Source: CAUZIZ01 sp965219005
Lineage (GTDB): Bacteria; Acidobacteriota; UBA6911; RPQK01; JAJDTT01
Length of the DNA stretch: 64,000 nucleotides
Assembly (NCBI GenBank): GCA_965219005.1
Contig: CBDCMS010000004.1
Coordinates: 3,968,001 to 4,032,000 of the forward strand
Direction: 5' to 3'
Below are positions 45,115 to 52,901 of the stretch, one piece after another. Position 1 is the first letter of the stretch. Every line of letters starts with the position of its first letter. The notes beneath the pieces were generated by a model, which was not told where the DNA came from, did not search any database, and saw only the letters and a list, made by a program, of their open reading frames with translations. The translations under genes and the position numbers were made by a program.

Positions 45115-45271
45115 CGCACCTGACCGACCGGTTCCGGTAGAGTAAGGATGTGGCGCGGTGGTCTAAGGTTCAGCCTAGCTGTTACCGCCCCTTTCGTCTG
45201 GCGGTGCCTCAATAGCCGGACCATCACTCCGTTTCCACATCCTCCTCATCGAACCGGACTTGCGGATTTCC

Positions 45272-45303
45272 CGCATCTTATGTGCCGCGGCACATAAGAT
45301 GCG
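45272..45303. repeat. 32-bp perfect palindrome at the left edge of the RIT element
   Basis: CGCATCTTATGTGCCG is followed immediately by its exact reverse complement. Half of it resembles the element terminus TTATGTGCC. It lies between the broken domain V and the left terminal repeat and has no counterpart at the right edge. Confidence 0.85.
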
Positions 45304-45395
45304 TTATGTGCCCTTCCCACTTATGTGGCGCCCAGCTCTGAGAGCCCCTTGGCGCCAGATCCAGGCTGTTGCGGGCGCCACATAAGCAGACGAGG

Positions 45396-46394
45396 TCAAA
45401 GCGACCGAAGGAACTCCATCAAGCTTCGGTCCTGGGACCAAGGATTGCCGGTCTGGCGTTGTGGGCCGGGCTCGCACAAAGCAAGGGCTTGGGCCTTCAT
45501 TTCCAGATCGATTTCGGCGTAGACGTTTGTCGTTTCCAGTGAGGAGTGGCCCAACCATGCGCGGATGGTGTTGATGTCCACTCCGGCCCGGAGCAGATGG
45601 ACGGCCGTCGTATGGCGGATGGTATGAGGGCTGACACGCTTGGCGATCAGTGAGGGCATGCCGGCGGCTGCCCGCAGTGCGTAGCGTCGTACCAGTTTAT
45701 GGATTCCGAAGCGGGTGATGGGCTGCGAGCATCGATTCAGGAAGACCGGTTCGGAGGGGCCGCGAGAAGTGATCATGCGGCTCAGGACTCGCGCCGTGGC
45801 CGGCCACAAGGGGCAGTGCCGTTCCTTCCTGCCTTTGCCCAGGAGTCTGACCGAGGGTGAACGTGTCAGTTCCAGATCGGAGACGACGACTTGGGCAGTT
45901 TCTCCGGCCCGGGCCCCCGAGTTGTAGAGGAAGAGCAAGAGCGTATGCTCGCGGCAGCCTTGGGCGGTTGCTGTGTCGGCGGAGCCCTGCAAGGCATCCA
46001 TCTCAGCTTTCTCGAGATAGGGAACGACCGTCTGGACGCCCTTCTTGAAGGGAAGGCTGCAGATCTGAGCACACCAGGCAACATGCTCGGGGCTGTGCTC
46101 GGCCACGAAGCGGCTGAGCGCCCGGACGGCTGCCAAACGTTGATTGCGGGTGGCAACCCCGCATCGGCGGGACTCTTGTAGATGGGACAGGAACAGGCGC
46201 ACCATGTCGGTGGACACATCTTCGACGGCGAGACGTTCGATCGGCTTTTGCCAGCGGGCGACCAGAAACGGAAGCAGCAGTTTGAAGGCATCGCGATAAC
46301 TGCGTTGTGTGTTGGCAGTGAGGTTGCGCTCAGCGACCAAGTGCTCCAGGAGGAAACGCCGGATCCAAGGGCCGAGCAAGGTTGCATCAGACAT
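45396..46394 (-). CDS. Tyrosine recombinase, third gene of the RIT trio
   Basis: A 332-residue integrase-family protein. An N-terminal SAM-like arm (LVAERNLTANTQRSYRDAF) is followed by a catalytic domain with all hallmarks: Arg in NSGARAGETAQ, SPHTIRHTTAVHLLRAG (HxxR), WLGHSSLETT (His) and the nucleophile Tyr in TTNVYAEID. It starts 19 bp after the middle gene. In RIT elements the three recombinases differ in size and act together, but their individual roles are unknown. Confidence 0.9.
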   Translation of the reverse strand: MSDATLLGPWIRRFLLEHLVAERNLTANTQRSYRDAFKLLLPFLVARWQKPIERLAVEDVSTDMVRLFLSHLQESRRCGVATRNQRLAAVRALSRFVAEHSPEHVAWCAQICSLPFKKGVQTVVPYLEKAEMDALQGSADTATAQGCREHTLLLFLYNSGARAGETAQVVVSDLELTRSPSVRLLGKGRKERHCPLWPATARVLSRMITSRGPSEPVFLNRCSQPITRFGIHKLVRRYALRAAAGMPSLIAKRVSPHTIRHTTAVHLLRAGVDINTIRAWLGHSSLETTNVYAEIDLEMKAQALALCEPGPQRQTGNPWSQDRSLMEFLRSL

Positions 46395-46413
46395 GATTCA
46401 CCTCCGGGCAGGC

Positions 46414-47331
46414 CTAGCGTTCGAAGCGGGAGCCGGCCAGCTCAAGCAACTCCGGCGTCATGGTGAGGTAGCGCTGGGTGGCGCTGAGGTTCAGGTGCCC
46501 CAGGTAGGTGGACAGCCGAGGTAGGAGACGCTGGACGTCCTCCCCCTCCCGGTACCACGCTACCAGACGGTGCACCACGAAGGCATGACGAAGATCATGT
46601 AGACGCGGTTGATAGCGGGCGCCGTCGTCACGAAAGACCTCGGCGAGACGGCGCAGACGGCAAAACGCTCTTTCGGCCATGGAACGCGTCACGGCCTTGC
46701 CGGTGCGGGTCAGAAAGAAAGGAGAATCCGGACGGGGTCGTCCCTTGCCCCGGCGCAGCCCTTTGGCATAAACGTCTAGAGCACCGGCAAGGCGGGGCCC
46801 AATGGGCACCAGCCGGCTCTTGAAAAACTTGCCTTGGCGGATCGTCAGCAGGTCTCTGTTCAGATCGACATCCGCCAAGGTCAGTGAAAGGGCCTCTCCG
46901 ATGCGCAGGCCAGCACCGTAAAGCATCAGGAGCAGCGTTCGCAGCGTCGTTCCCTCCAACTGGGCTCGGGGGTGCAAGGCCGAATCGGCGGCCTGAAGCA
47001 GACGCTGCAGTTCAGCCTGGGTGAAGATGTAGGGCTTGAAGGGAGGGGGCAGTTTGGGAAGGATTCGGGGCAGCGGAGAACAAGCCACATACCCCCGTCC
47101 GATGGCGAAGCGGTAGAAGCCGGACAACACGGTATGCTTGCGATGCCAGAAACGAGTGACCGCTCCACTGCCGGCGAGATATTCCCGCACTCGGTCCGGT
47201 TCGACCTCAGCGAGGTCCACATCTCCCATGGCTCGACAGAATGCCTTCAGGACAGTGGCTTCGGTGCGGAAACGCGAACCCATCGACTGCTTGAGGACGA
47301 CATATTGGTGGGTGAGTTCAGCAAGTTTCAT
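46414..47331 (-). CDS. Tyrosine recombinase, second gene of the RIT trio
   Basis: A 305-residue integrase-family protein with Arg in GAGLRIGEALSL, RLHDLRHAFVVHRL (HxxR), YLGHLNLSAT and the terminal Tyr in TQRYLTMT. Its ATG overlaps the stop of the first gene by 4 nt (47328-47331), so translation is coupled. It lacks a long N-terminal arm compared with the first gene. Confidence 0.9.
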   Translation of the reverse strand: MKLAELTHQYVVLKQSMGSRFRTEATVLKAFCRAMGDVDLAEVEPDRVREYLAGSGAVTRFWHRKHTVLSGFYRFAIGRGYVACSPLPRILPKLPPPFKPYIFTQAELQRLLQAADSALHPRAQLEGTTLRTLLLMLYGAGLRIGEALSLTLADVDLNRDLLTIRQGKFFKSRLVPIGPRLAGALDVYAKGLRRGKGRPRPDSPFFLTRTGKAVTRSMAERAFCRLRRLAEVFRDDGARYQPRLHDLRHAFVVHRLVAWYREGEDVQRLLPRLSTYLGHLNLSATQRYLTMTPELLELAGSRFER

Positions 47332-48578
47332 ATCAAGCCCCCCAGATCGAAGCGGGCGACCTCGCGCAGGCCTGTCAAGTCGACTTTGGCGTAGACCCGG
47401 GTGGCGTCGGGACTGCGATGCCCCAGATGATCACCGATTTCCTTGAAGGAGAGCCCCCGGGCCAGCAAGTGTGCGGCACAGGCGTGGCGCAGGGAATGAG
47501 GTCCGCGATGCACAGCCGCAATGCCGAGCCGCAAAAAGCGGCTGCTGGTGACATGGTAAAGGCCGCCCGGTGAGAGAGGGCGGAAGGGGGCGTTGAGGGT
47601 CAGAAAGACTTCGCGGTGCCGACAGCGCGGGCGGACCTTCAGCAAGTAGCGCAGAATCGCTTCGCCGGTGGTGCGCGTGAGCGGGTACTCCTGTGAGCGT
47701 CGCTGTTTGGATCGAGAAACGACAACCTTCTCCTGTTCCCAGTCGATATCCTCGAGCCTCAGGCGACCTACCTCGCCGCTACGCCATCCGTATACCGAAA
47801 AGAGCATCAGAATAGCCCGGTCCCTAATGTCGCGGGATTGAGTGCTTTCGGCGCTCGGGATCAGGCGTCGGACGTCTTCCCAACGAGGGCCCGTCGGAAG
47901 CCCCTCGTGGCGGAAGATGCGGGGGCTTTCGATCGCGTCGGCGATACCGTTACCGCACCATCCCCGCCTTTCGGCATGACGAAAAAATGCCCTCAGGGCC
48001 TTCGCACTGGTCGCCGAGGAGACTCGGCTCCACCCTTGGCCTTTCAGGGCGAGGAAGGCGTCCACGTCCAAGGCTGTAACCTGGCCGAAGGGACGGCCGG
48101 AGGTACTGAGCCAGTCCAGAAACTGCCTCGCTTGCCAATCGTAAGAGGCGATTGTGGCGGGCGATAACCCACGCTCACCGTGAAGGACGGCCGCAAAATC
48201 TTTCAGAAGTGACGCAAAGGGAACCGGCTCGACCTCGGTCTCTTTCAGACGACCTAAGAACCGTAGCCAGTCCCGTGCCACCTGTGTGAAGTGATGACCG
48301 GGCCAGTGCAGTCCTTGCGAGCGGCCTCGTCGACGTTGTCGGCGGGCCCAATGTCCAGCGGCCGTCCCAACTTCGGCTAAGCTGATCGCGCTGCCCGGCT
48401 TGAGGCGAAGTTCTCGGGCAACGACGAGCAACTCTCGAGCAATCCGAACCAGAGTGGTCGACGCAAGGCCCTGCTCACACTTGTGAACTAAGTACCGCTC
48501 GCGCTCCTTCGCAAGCGGACCGTCTCGATGACGGGCCAGAACCCTCGGATACTTGAACAGCTTTTCATACATGGTCAA
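47328..48578 (-). CDS. Tyrosine recombinase, first gene of the RIT trio
   Basis: A 416-residue protein, the largest of the trio. An extra N-terminal region of about 120 residues precedes the arm-binding domain (GLSPATIASYDWQARQFLDW). The catalytic residues are in YGWRSGEVGRL, GPHSLRHACAAHLL, DHLGHRSPDAT and TRVYAKVDL. The start ATG at 48578 has GGAGG about 5 nt upstream. The gene begins about 80 bp inside the right terminal repeat. Confidence 0.9.
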   Translation of the reverse strand: MTMYEKLFKYPRVLARHRDGPLAKERERYLVHKCEQGLASTTLVRIARELLVVARELRLKPGSAISLAEVGTAAGHWARRQRRRGRSQGLHWPGHHFTQVARDWLRFLGRLKETEVEPVPFASLLKDFAAVLHGERGLSPATIASYDWQARQFLDWLSTSGRPFGQVTALDVDAFLALKGQGWSRVSSATSAKALRAFFRHAERRGWCGNGIADAIESPRIFRHEGLPTGPRWEDVRRLIPSAESTQSRDIRDRAILMLFSVYGWRSGEVGRLRLEDIDWEQEKVVVSRSKQRRSQEYPLTRTTGEAILRYLLKVRPRCRHREVFLTLNAPFRPLSPGGLYHVTSSRFLRLGIAAVHRGPHSLRHACAAHLLARGLSFKEIGDHLGHRSPDATRVYAKVDLTGLREVARFDLGGLI

Positions 48579-48719
48579 ACCTCCTTTCCAGGAAGTCTGA
48601 CCATGGCCCGCATTATGTGTCGCTCATCCAACCAAGAGCATCGGTTCTACTGGTGTCCGAGAGCTGGGCGCCACATAAGTAGGAAGGGCACATAACGCAT
48701 CCGGCTCTCGGACAAGACC

Positions 48720-49085
48720 TCACGCCTTCACCCACGGCTCGCCGCGCCCAAGTTGGGTCAGGCGTACGAGTCCGAAGGGCCCGTAGAGGTGCGAGAGTGG
48801 ATACGTCCCGCCCTTGCGTCGCCTGACCGTGTACTTGTGGCGCAGCCACCGGCCCAACCGCGGAGCGGTGTAGTTGTCGAGCGCACGGTAGGCCCGCTGG
48901 GTCGTCCCTACCCGAGAGTAGTTCACCCAGCCGCGCAGCGCGCGGTTCAACTGCTGCACCAACTCCGTGGTCTTGCGCCAGTTCACCCAGCCACCGCTGA
49001 AGCGATAGCTGGGCTCAGCCTTCGCTTTCGCGTGTAATGCCCTCTGCAGTTTCTGAACCCTTTTCGGAGTTGATAGGTTGCCCAA
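48720..49085 (-). pseudogene. Group II intron reverse transcriptase/maturase, internal deletion (copy B)
   Basis: A 121-codon frame nearly identical to the one in copy A, with the same junction (residues AEPSYRF joined to SGGWVNWRKTTEL). The shared breakpoint in two separately located introns shows that the deleted form itself moved or was duplicated. About eight amino-acid differences separate the two copies. Confidence 0.85.
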
Positions 49086-49735
49086 TCTCCTGGTCCCTTC
49101 ACTACGTCCTGCATTCGTCTTGAACTAAGGCTCCTTCCCTCCACCGGCATTACCCGGCTTCCTCGGTACTACGGGCCTCTCCGCCACCCCAAGGCGCCCG
49201 GCCTGTCCCTCACGGGCTTCCGGTTGGCCATCCCTGACCACGCCTAGGGGCTTCCCGTGTTGCGTGCGCTTTCCCTGGTGTACATGCTGTCGCCACTACC
49301 CCGGCGCAGCGACTGGTTGCCTACTTCGCTCACTTCCCCAGCCCTATCAGCCTTCCCCGGTCTAGGAGCCGGGTCGGCCTGCGCATCGTCCTTTTCGAGG
49401 CTTGCTCAGCGTTCACTCACGTTACGGCCTGCACACTCGCGCGGTCACCAATTCGTGACTCGCTTCACCAGAGGCTTCAACCATTTCGTTACCTCCACAG
49501 TTGCTCCGGTTGCTTCCGGCTGGAGCGGTTGCCGGGTGGGGCTTTCACCCACTGGGAAAGCGCCGCCTTACCACGGCGCACCCTAAAAGCGGACATTCAA
49601 ATTCGCATTGATCGAGTGATTTCTGACGATATCCTAAAGCTGGACTGGACGATTACTGGACGACATGGCAGGGTCCCTCAGGAAAAGCAGCTAGAACCAC
49701 GCGAGGATGCGGAAGGTTGCCGCGCTCAGAACAGT

Positions 49736-50545
49736 TCAGTTCAAGTACAAGAACAGAATGGAAGCGAGGCCAACCCCACTCAGGGTCACCGGCGCCCAGG
49801 CCAGGCTTCGTTTCCAGAGAGGCACGAAGGCTTGCCAGTTCGAGAGAGCCATGGCTCCAGCGATGAAACCGGAGGTCAGTAGGAAATAGAGCAGACCACA
49901 GATCAGGGACACGACGAACAGAACCACCACACTTCCAAACTGAGTGACATCTATGGGAGCAACCGTTTCGACGAGCAGAGCAACCGCCTGGCTCATGAGG
50001 TAGGCCACGACCGTGATTTGGGCCAGGTTGAAGACTTGCCGATAGCCTCCCTTGACAACCATTCTCAGATTGAAAGTCAGCGCCTCAATGACGGCGATCA
50101 TGACCGCCACCTGAGGGCCAAAGTGAAGCATGGCAGCAAAGACGAAGATATCACTCAGAGTGATCCACATCCGGTCTTTGTAAAGAGCAATTCTCACCGG
50201 AAAGCAGGTGGCCAACACCGTCAGTCCGGCCAGATAGAGCCAGTTCATATCCGCTCGGCTCAGAGCGTGATAAGCACAGTAGAAGAATACCGGAACGGCC
50301 GCCACAATGACGGCTAGGATGTACACTTTGGCCTGGCTCGGCAGATGATCGACCGGGTCTGCCTTTTCGAACCACCCGTTGTCCTCTCGTCTCGTTCTTC
50401 GCCGCGTTTGCTGCTCAGCTACTTCTGCGAGACCGAAAATTAGACCGCTCGAGTACGAAGCAATGCGAATGTTGCCAACCCTATGGGTCCTCCATGTTGT
50501 GCTTGCCGCCGAATTCACCAACAACTGGGTACGGTGAGCTACCAT
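49736..50545 (-). CDS. Multi-pass membrane protein, probably the sensor half of a truncated signalling protein
   Basis: A product of up to 269 residues with six to seven hydrophobic helices from residue 70 on (AKVYILAVIVAAVPVFFYC, WLYLAGLTVLATCFP, ITLSDIFVFAAMLHFGPQVAV, RQVFNLAQITVVAYL). I recall this N-terminal module in acidobacterial HD-GYP or kinase proteins, where a cytoplasmic output domain follows. Here the frame stops at 49736 after the last helix, 155 bp from group II intron B. The start is unsure: the first 60 residues look non-native. Confidence 0.6.
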   Translation of the reverse strand: MVAHRTQLLVNSAASTTWRTHRVGNIRIASYSSGLIFGLAEVAEQQTRRRTRREDNGWFEKADPVDHLPSQAKVYILAVIVAAVPVFFYCAYHALSRADMNWLYLAGLTVLATCFPVRIALYKDRMWITLSDIFVFAAMLHFGPQVAVMIAVIEALTFNLRMVVKGGYRQVFNLAQITVVAYLMSQAVALLVETVAPIDVTQFGSVVVLFVVSLICGLLYFLLTSGFIAGAMALSNWQAFVPLWKRSLAWAPVTLSGVGLASILFLYLN

Positions 50546-50580
50546 ACCCCTGTAGGTCAGACGCCTCTGTGAGTCTTGCC

Positions 50581-50731
50581 ATGAAGGAGCCGGTCTTCCT
50601 CGTACCCTACAACGCTGACTGGCCCACTCAATTTCAGGACGAGAAACGTCGGCTCCTGACTCTCTTCACAGAAATCGAAGTGCTTGTCGAGCACATGGGA
50701 AGCACTGCGGTTCCCGGACTAGCCAGCAAGC
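50581..50731 (+). pseudogene. GrpB/UPF0157 family N-terminal fragment
   Basis: ATG 50581 opens MKEPVFLVPYNADWPTQFQD and IEVLVEHMGSTAVPGLASK, the first 50 residues of the GrpB (nucleotidyltransferase-like) family. After 50731 the frame runs into unrelated sequence (QEHAGRDEHANF). About 120 residues of the expected protein are missing. Bases 50732-50879 hold nothing recognisable. Confidence 0.7.
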
Positions 50732-50879
50732 AGGAGCACGCAGGTCGTGATGAACACGCCAACTTCCGCTGCTCCTCGACTCATACTATCAAGGTGTGCC
50801 CGCGAGATCATTGTTGGTAAGCCCGTCCTCTCCTGCTTTTGAGAAGAAGCATTGCGACCTTTCGAGCATCGGGCAGTCA

Positions 50880-52901
50880 TCATCGCAGCTGAACTTCAGC
50901 CCCTTTGATTCGACTGGGAGACGTGGCGGAGAGCCATTTCAGATCGGGCGTTCCGAACAGCTGCTGAACGGCAATGGGTGCACTGGATTCGAGTCGTAGA
51001 TAGCCAGTCTGATTCCGGGCCGCTGGAATGAGGGAGGACAGCGTCTCGGAGACTCGGCCTCCCGATTGCAAGACGAGCCGAGCGCTTCCCGTGAGAAGAC
51101 CGCTCCTAGAGAAAGCTTCGAGCCGAACCTCTGCGGTGTCGGGGCCGGGATTGAAGAGCGCGAAGGCCGTGTAGACTTCCGCAGTGTTGACCACATGAGT
51201 AAAGAGCGCAGACTGGATGCCGGGACCCTGCAGTGCCAGCCCGGCGGCGTAGCGAAAACCCTGGCGGTCACCGAAAATGACATCGCCCACCAGCCCTGGT
51301 CTGTCTGCGTCAATTCGAAGAGACCCCTGAAGTATCATCGGCAGCTCATCCGATCCAAGCATCTCTTGGACGTCGCGCGAGATGTAAGCATTCCCCGCCA
51401 AGGTGAAGGTGGACACCTTGCGAGGAGATGAACTGGCATCCTCGATGAAGGAGATTGTGACCTTGCGTGGGTATTTGGTCGTGTTGACGAGCTGGACGTC
51501 CGTGAATATGTCGCTGCCCAGCGCGACCTGTGCCGAGTAGAGCTGTCGGCTCTGCACCTGGGGCTGGGCTGGAAGAGCAAACCAGGTGCCCGCATCAGGC
51601 AATTCGATCCATTCGAGACCGGCCACACCTACTCCCCCGCTTCTCACCAGCACGTCAATGTATCCTCCCGAAAGATCCTGCCCGAAAAGCTCCCTTGGCG
51701 ACTTCAGAATCATCCCGTTTTCCGGAATCGTTTGATTCTTCGTGATCCGCCTGGGTGTATGGGTAAGCGTGACCTCGACGGGCCAGGGGTTCGGATTGAC
51801 GATGCTTAAAAGCGTCGACGCCTTCTGGCCTCGAAACGCCTGGGGTGCGTCCAGAACACGTGTAAAATAGATCTTCTTGGCTGTGGCGCCAAAGGCAGCA
51901 CCGCCATCGAGCCTCCCGTCAGCACCGATCTGAAAGGCGGCTCCGAACCGGCTGTTGTCGGCGGTTACCTTGATCCACCCGGCTGTCGGAAGCGTCGGGT
52001 CGAGGTTCAGGAGATTGCGACTTAGGCTCGCTTCCTGCGATCGCGGCAGCAAGACCTGGTGTATCGGGTTGGACGAACCGAGCAACGATTGTCCTGAGGC
52101 ATCGAAAGCCTCGTAACTAAGCGAGATTCCGGTATCGGTGTCGCTTGCTACAGCCAGTCCCGTCAGCGTGCCAGAGCCGGAAAGCAGCAAGGGAAAGTAT
52201 ATTTCTGCTGAACCGGAAGTCCGCGCCGACACCTGTTGGCTCGCCTCGCTGGTGACGATGTTCCGGTTGAAGTCATGGCTTTCAGAAACCGACTTCAGAG
52301 CCAAATAATAGGGGGTATCTGAGTCCAGCCCGGTCACCGTCACCGAGTCCTTCGTCTTATCCCTAGTCCTGTCAAAGAGCTGGTAGGGACCCTTGGGATC
52401 GATACTGTAGTAGACTTCATATCCTCCCTCAAAAAAGAAGAACTCAATCGGAGTCCAGTTCAGGGTGACGGTCGTTCCCGTCACGCGGGTGACTCTCAGA
52501 TCGCCCGGGGGAATCGTCTGCCTCTGGTGGAAACGATGCGGATCTGAGGCTGGGGTCTCGGAGCTGAGAGCGTTCCAGTCTAACCGAAGGTTCCAAGCCG
52601 CTAATTGAAAAAGGGCATCGGGTACTGGACCTGAAAGGAGGTTCGCGCACAGGCCCAGGAACCCCAGTCGTCCGTTACCGAACTCTTCGGGAATCCGTCC
52701 AGTGAGTTGGTTCTCAGACAGGTCCAGCTTTTCGACTCCGCCGAGTCCCGGTGAAATCTCGCCACTCAGCTCATTCCTGGACAGATTGAGTTCCCGGAGG
52801 TTGGACAGAGATCCAAGCTCGGGGGGGATGATTCCACTCAGGTTGTTGCGACTCAGGTCGAGGGTCTGAAGACTACTCATCAAACCCAGCTCGGGGGGGG
52901 G
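50880..52901 (-). CDS. C-terminal part of the LRR/FN3 secreted protein, out of frame with its N-terminal part
   Basis: Continues the leucine-rich repeats of the gene starting at 54442 (LQTLDLSRNNLSGIIPPELG, LRELNLSRNELSGEI). A fibronectin type III-like domain follows (VTGTTVTLNWTPIEFFFFEGGYEVYYS ... TVTGLDSDTPYYLALKSVSE), then about 420 residues of beta-sandwich modules (FTDVQLVNTTKYPRKVTISF; YTAFALFNPGPDTAEVRLEAF). The two parts meet at a C9 run (52893-52901): ten C would restore one frame of about 1186 residues. No start codon of its own has a ribosome site. Confidence 0.8.
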   Translation of the reverse strand, partial: PPPELGLMSSLQTLDLSRNNLSGIIPPELGSLSNLRELNLSRNELSGEISPGLGGVEKLDLSENQLTGRIPEEFGNGRLGFLGLCANLLSGPVPDALFQLAAWNLRLDWNALSSETPASDPHRFHQRQTIPPGDLRVTRVTGTTVTLNWTPIEFFFFEGGYEVYYSIDPKGPYQLFDRTRDKTKDSVTVTGLDSDTPYYLALKSVSESHDFNRNIVTSEASQQVSARTSGSAEIYFPLLLSGSGTLTGLAVASDTDTGISLSYEAFDASGQSLLGSSNPIHQVLLPRSQEASLSRNLLNLDPTLPTAGWIKVTADNSRFGAAFQIGADGRLDGGAAFGATAKKIYFTRVLDAPQAFRGQKASTLLSIVNPNPWPVEVTLTHTPRRITKNQTIPENGMILKSPRELFGQDLSGGYIDVLVRSGGVGVAGLEWIELPDAGTWFALPAQPQVQSRQLYSAQVALGSDIFTDVQLVNTTKYPRKVTISFIEDASSSPRKVSTFTLAGNAYISRDVQEMLGSDELPMILQGSLRIDADRPGLVGDVIFGDRQGFRYAAGLALQGPGIQSALFTHVVNTAEVYTAFALFNPGPDTAEVRLEAFSRSGLLTGSARLVLQSGGRVSETLSSLIPAARNQTGYLRLESSAPIAVQQLFGTPDLKWLSATSPSRIKGAEVQLR

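Larger units (their letters stand above)
45304..48695 (-). mobile_element. RIT element (recombinases in trio), 3392 bp
   Basis: Terminal inverted repeats of 36 bp at 45304-45339 and 48660-48695 differ at one position (TTATGTGCCCTTCC, then ACTTATGTGGCGCCC). Inside are only three adjacent tyrosine recombinase genes on the minus strand, the defining layout of RIT elements. A further perfect 14-bp inverted pair (CTTATGTGGCGCCC at 45320 and its complement at 45373-45386) lies at the left end, likely recombinase binding sites. The target is CGCAT within group II intron domain V. Confidence 0.88.
45142..49581 (-). mobile_element. Group II intron copy B, split by a RIT element inside domain V
   Basis: The 3' part (domain VI and half of domain V) is at 45142-45276 and the remainder at 48696-49581, with the 5' end GTGCGCC at 49581. 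Removing the insertion gives about 1015 bp, the size of copy A, and most of the sequence is near-identical to it. Domain V is interrupted at CGCAT, separating the two strands of its catalytic stem by 3.4 kb. This copy therefore should not self-splice. Its exon junction at the 5' side (CCGCTTTTAGG before GTGCG) is the same as that of copy A. Confidence 0.82.
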
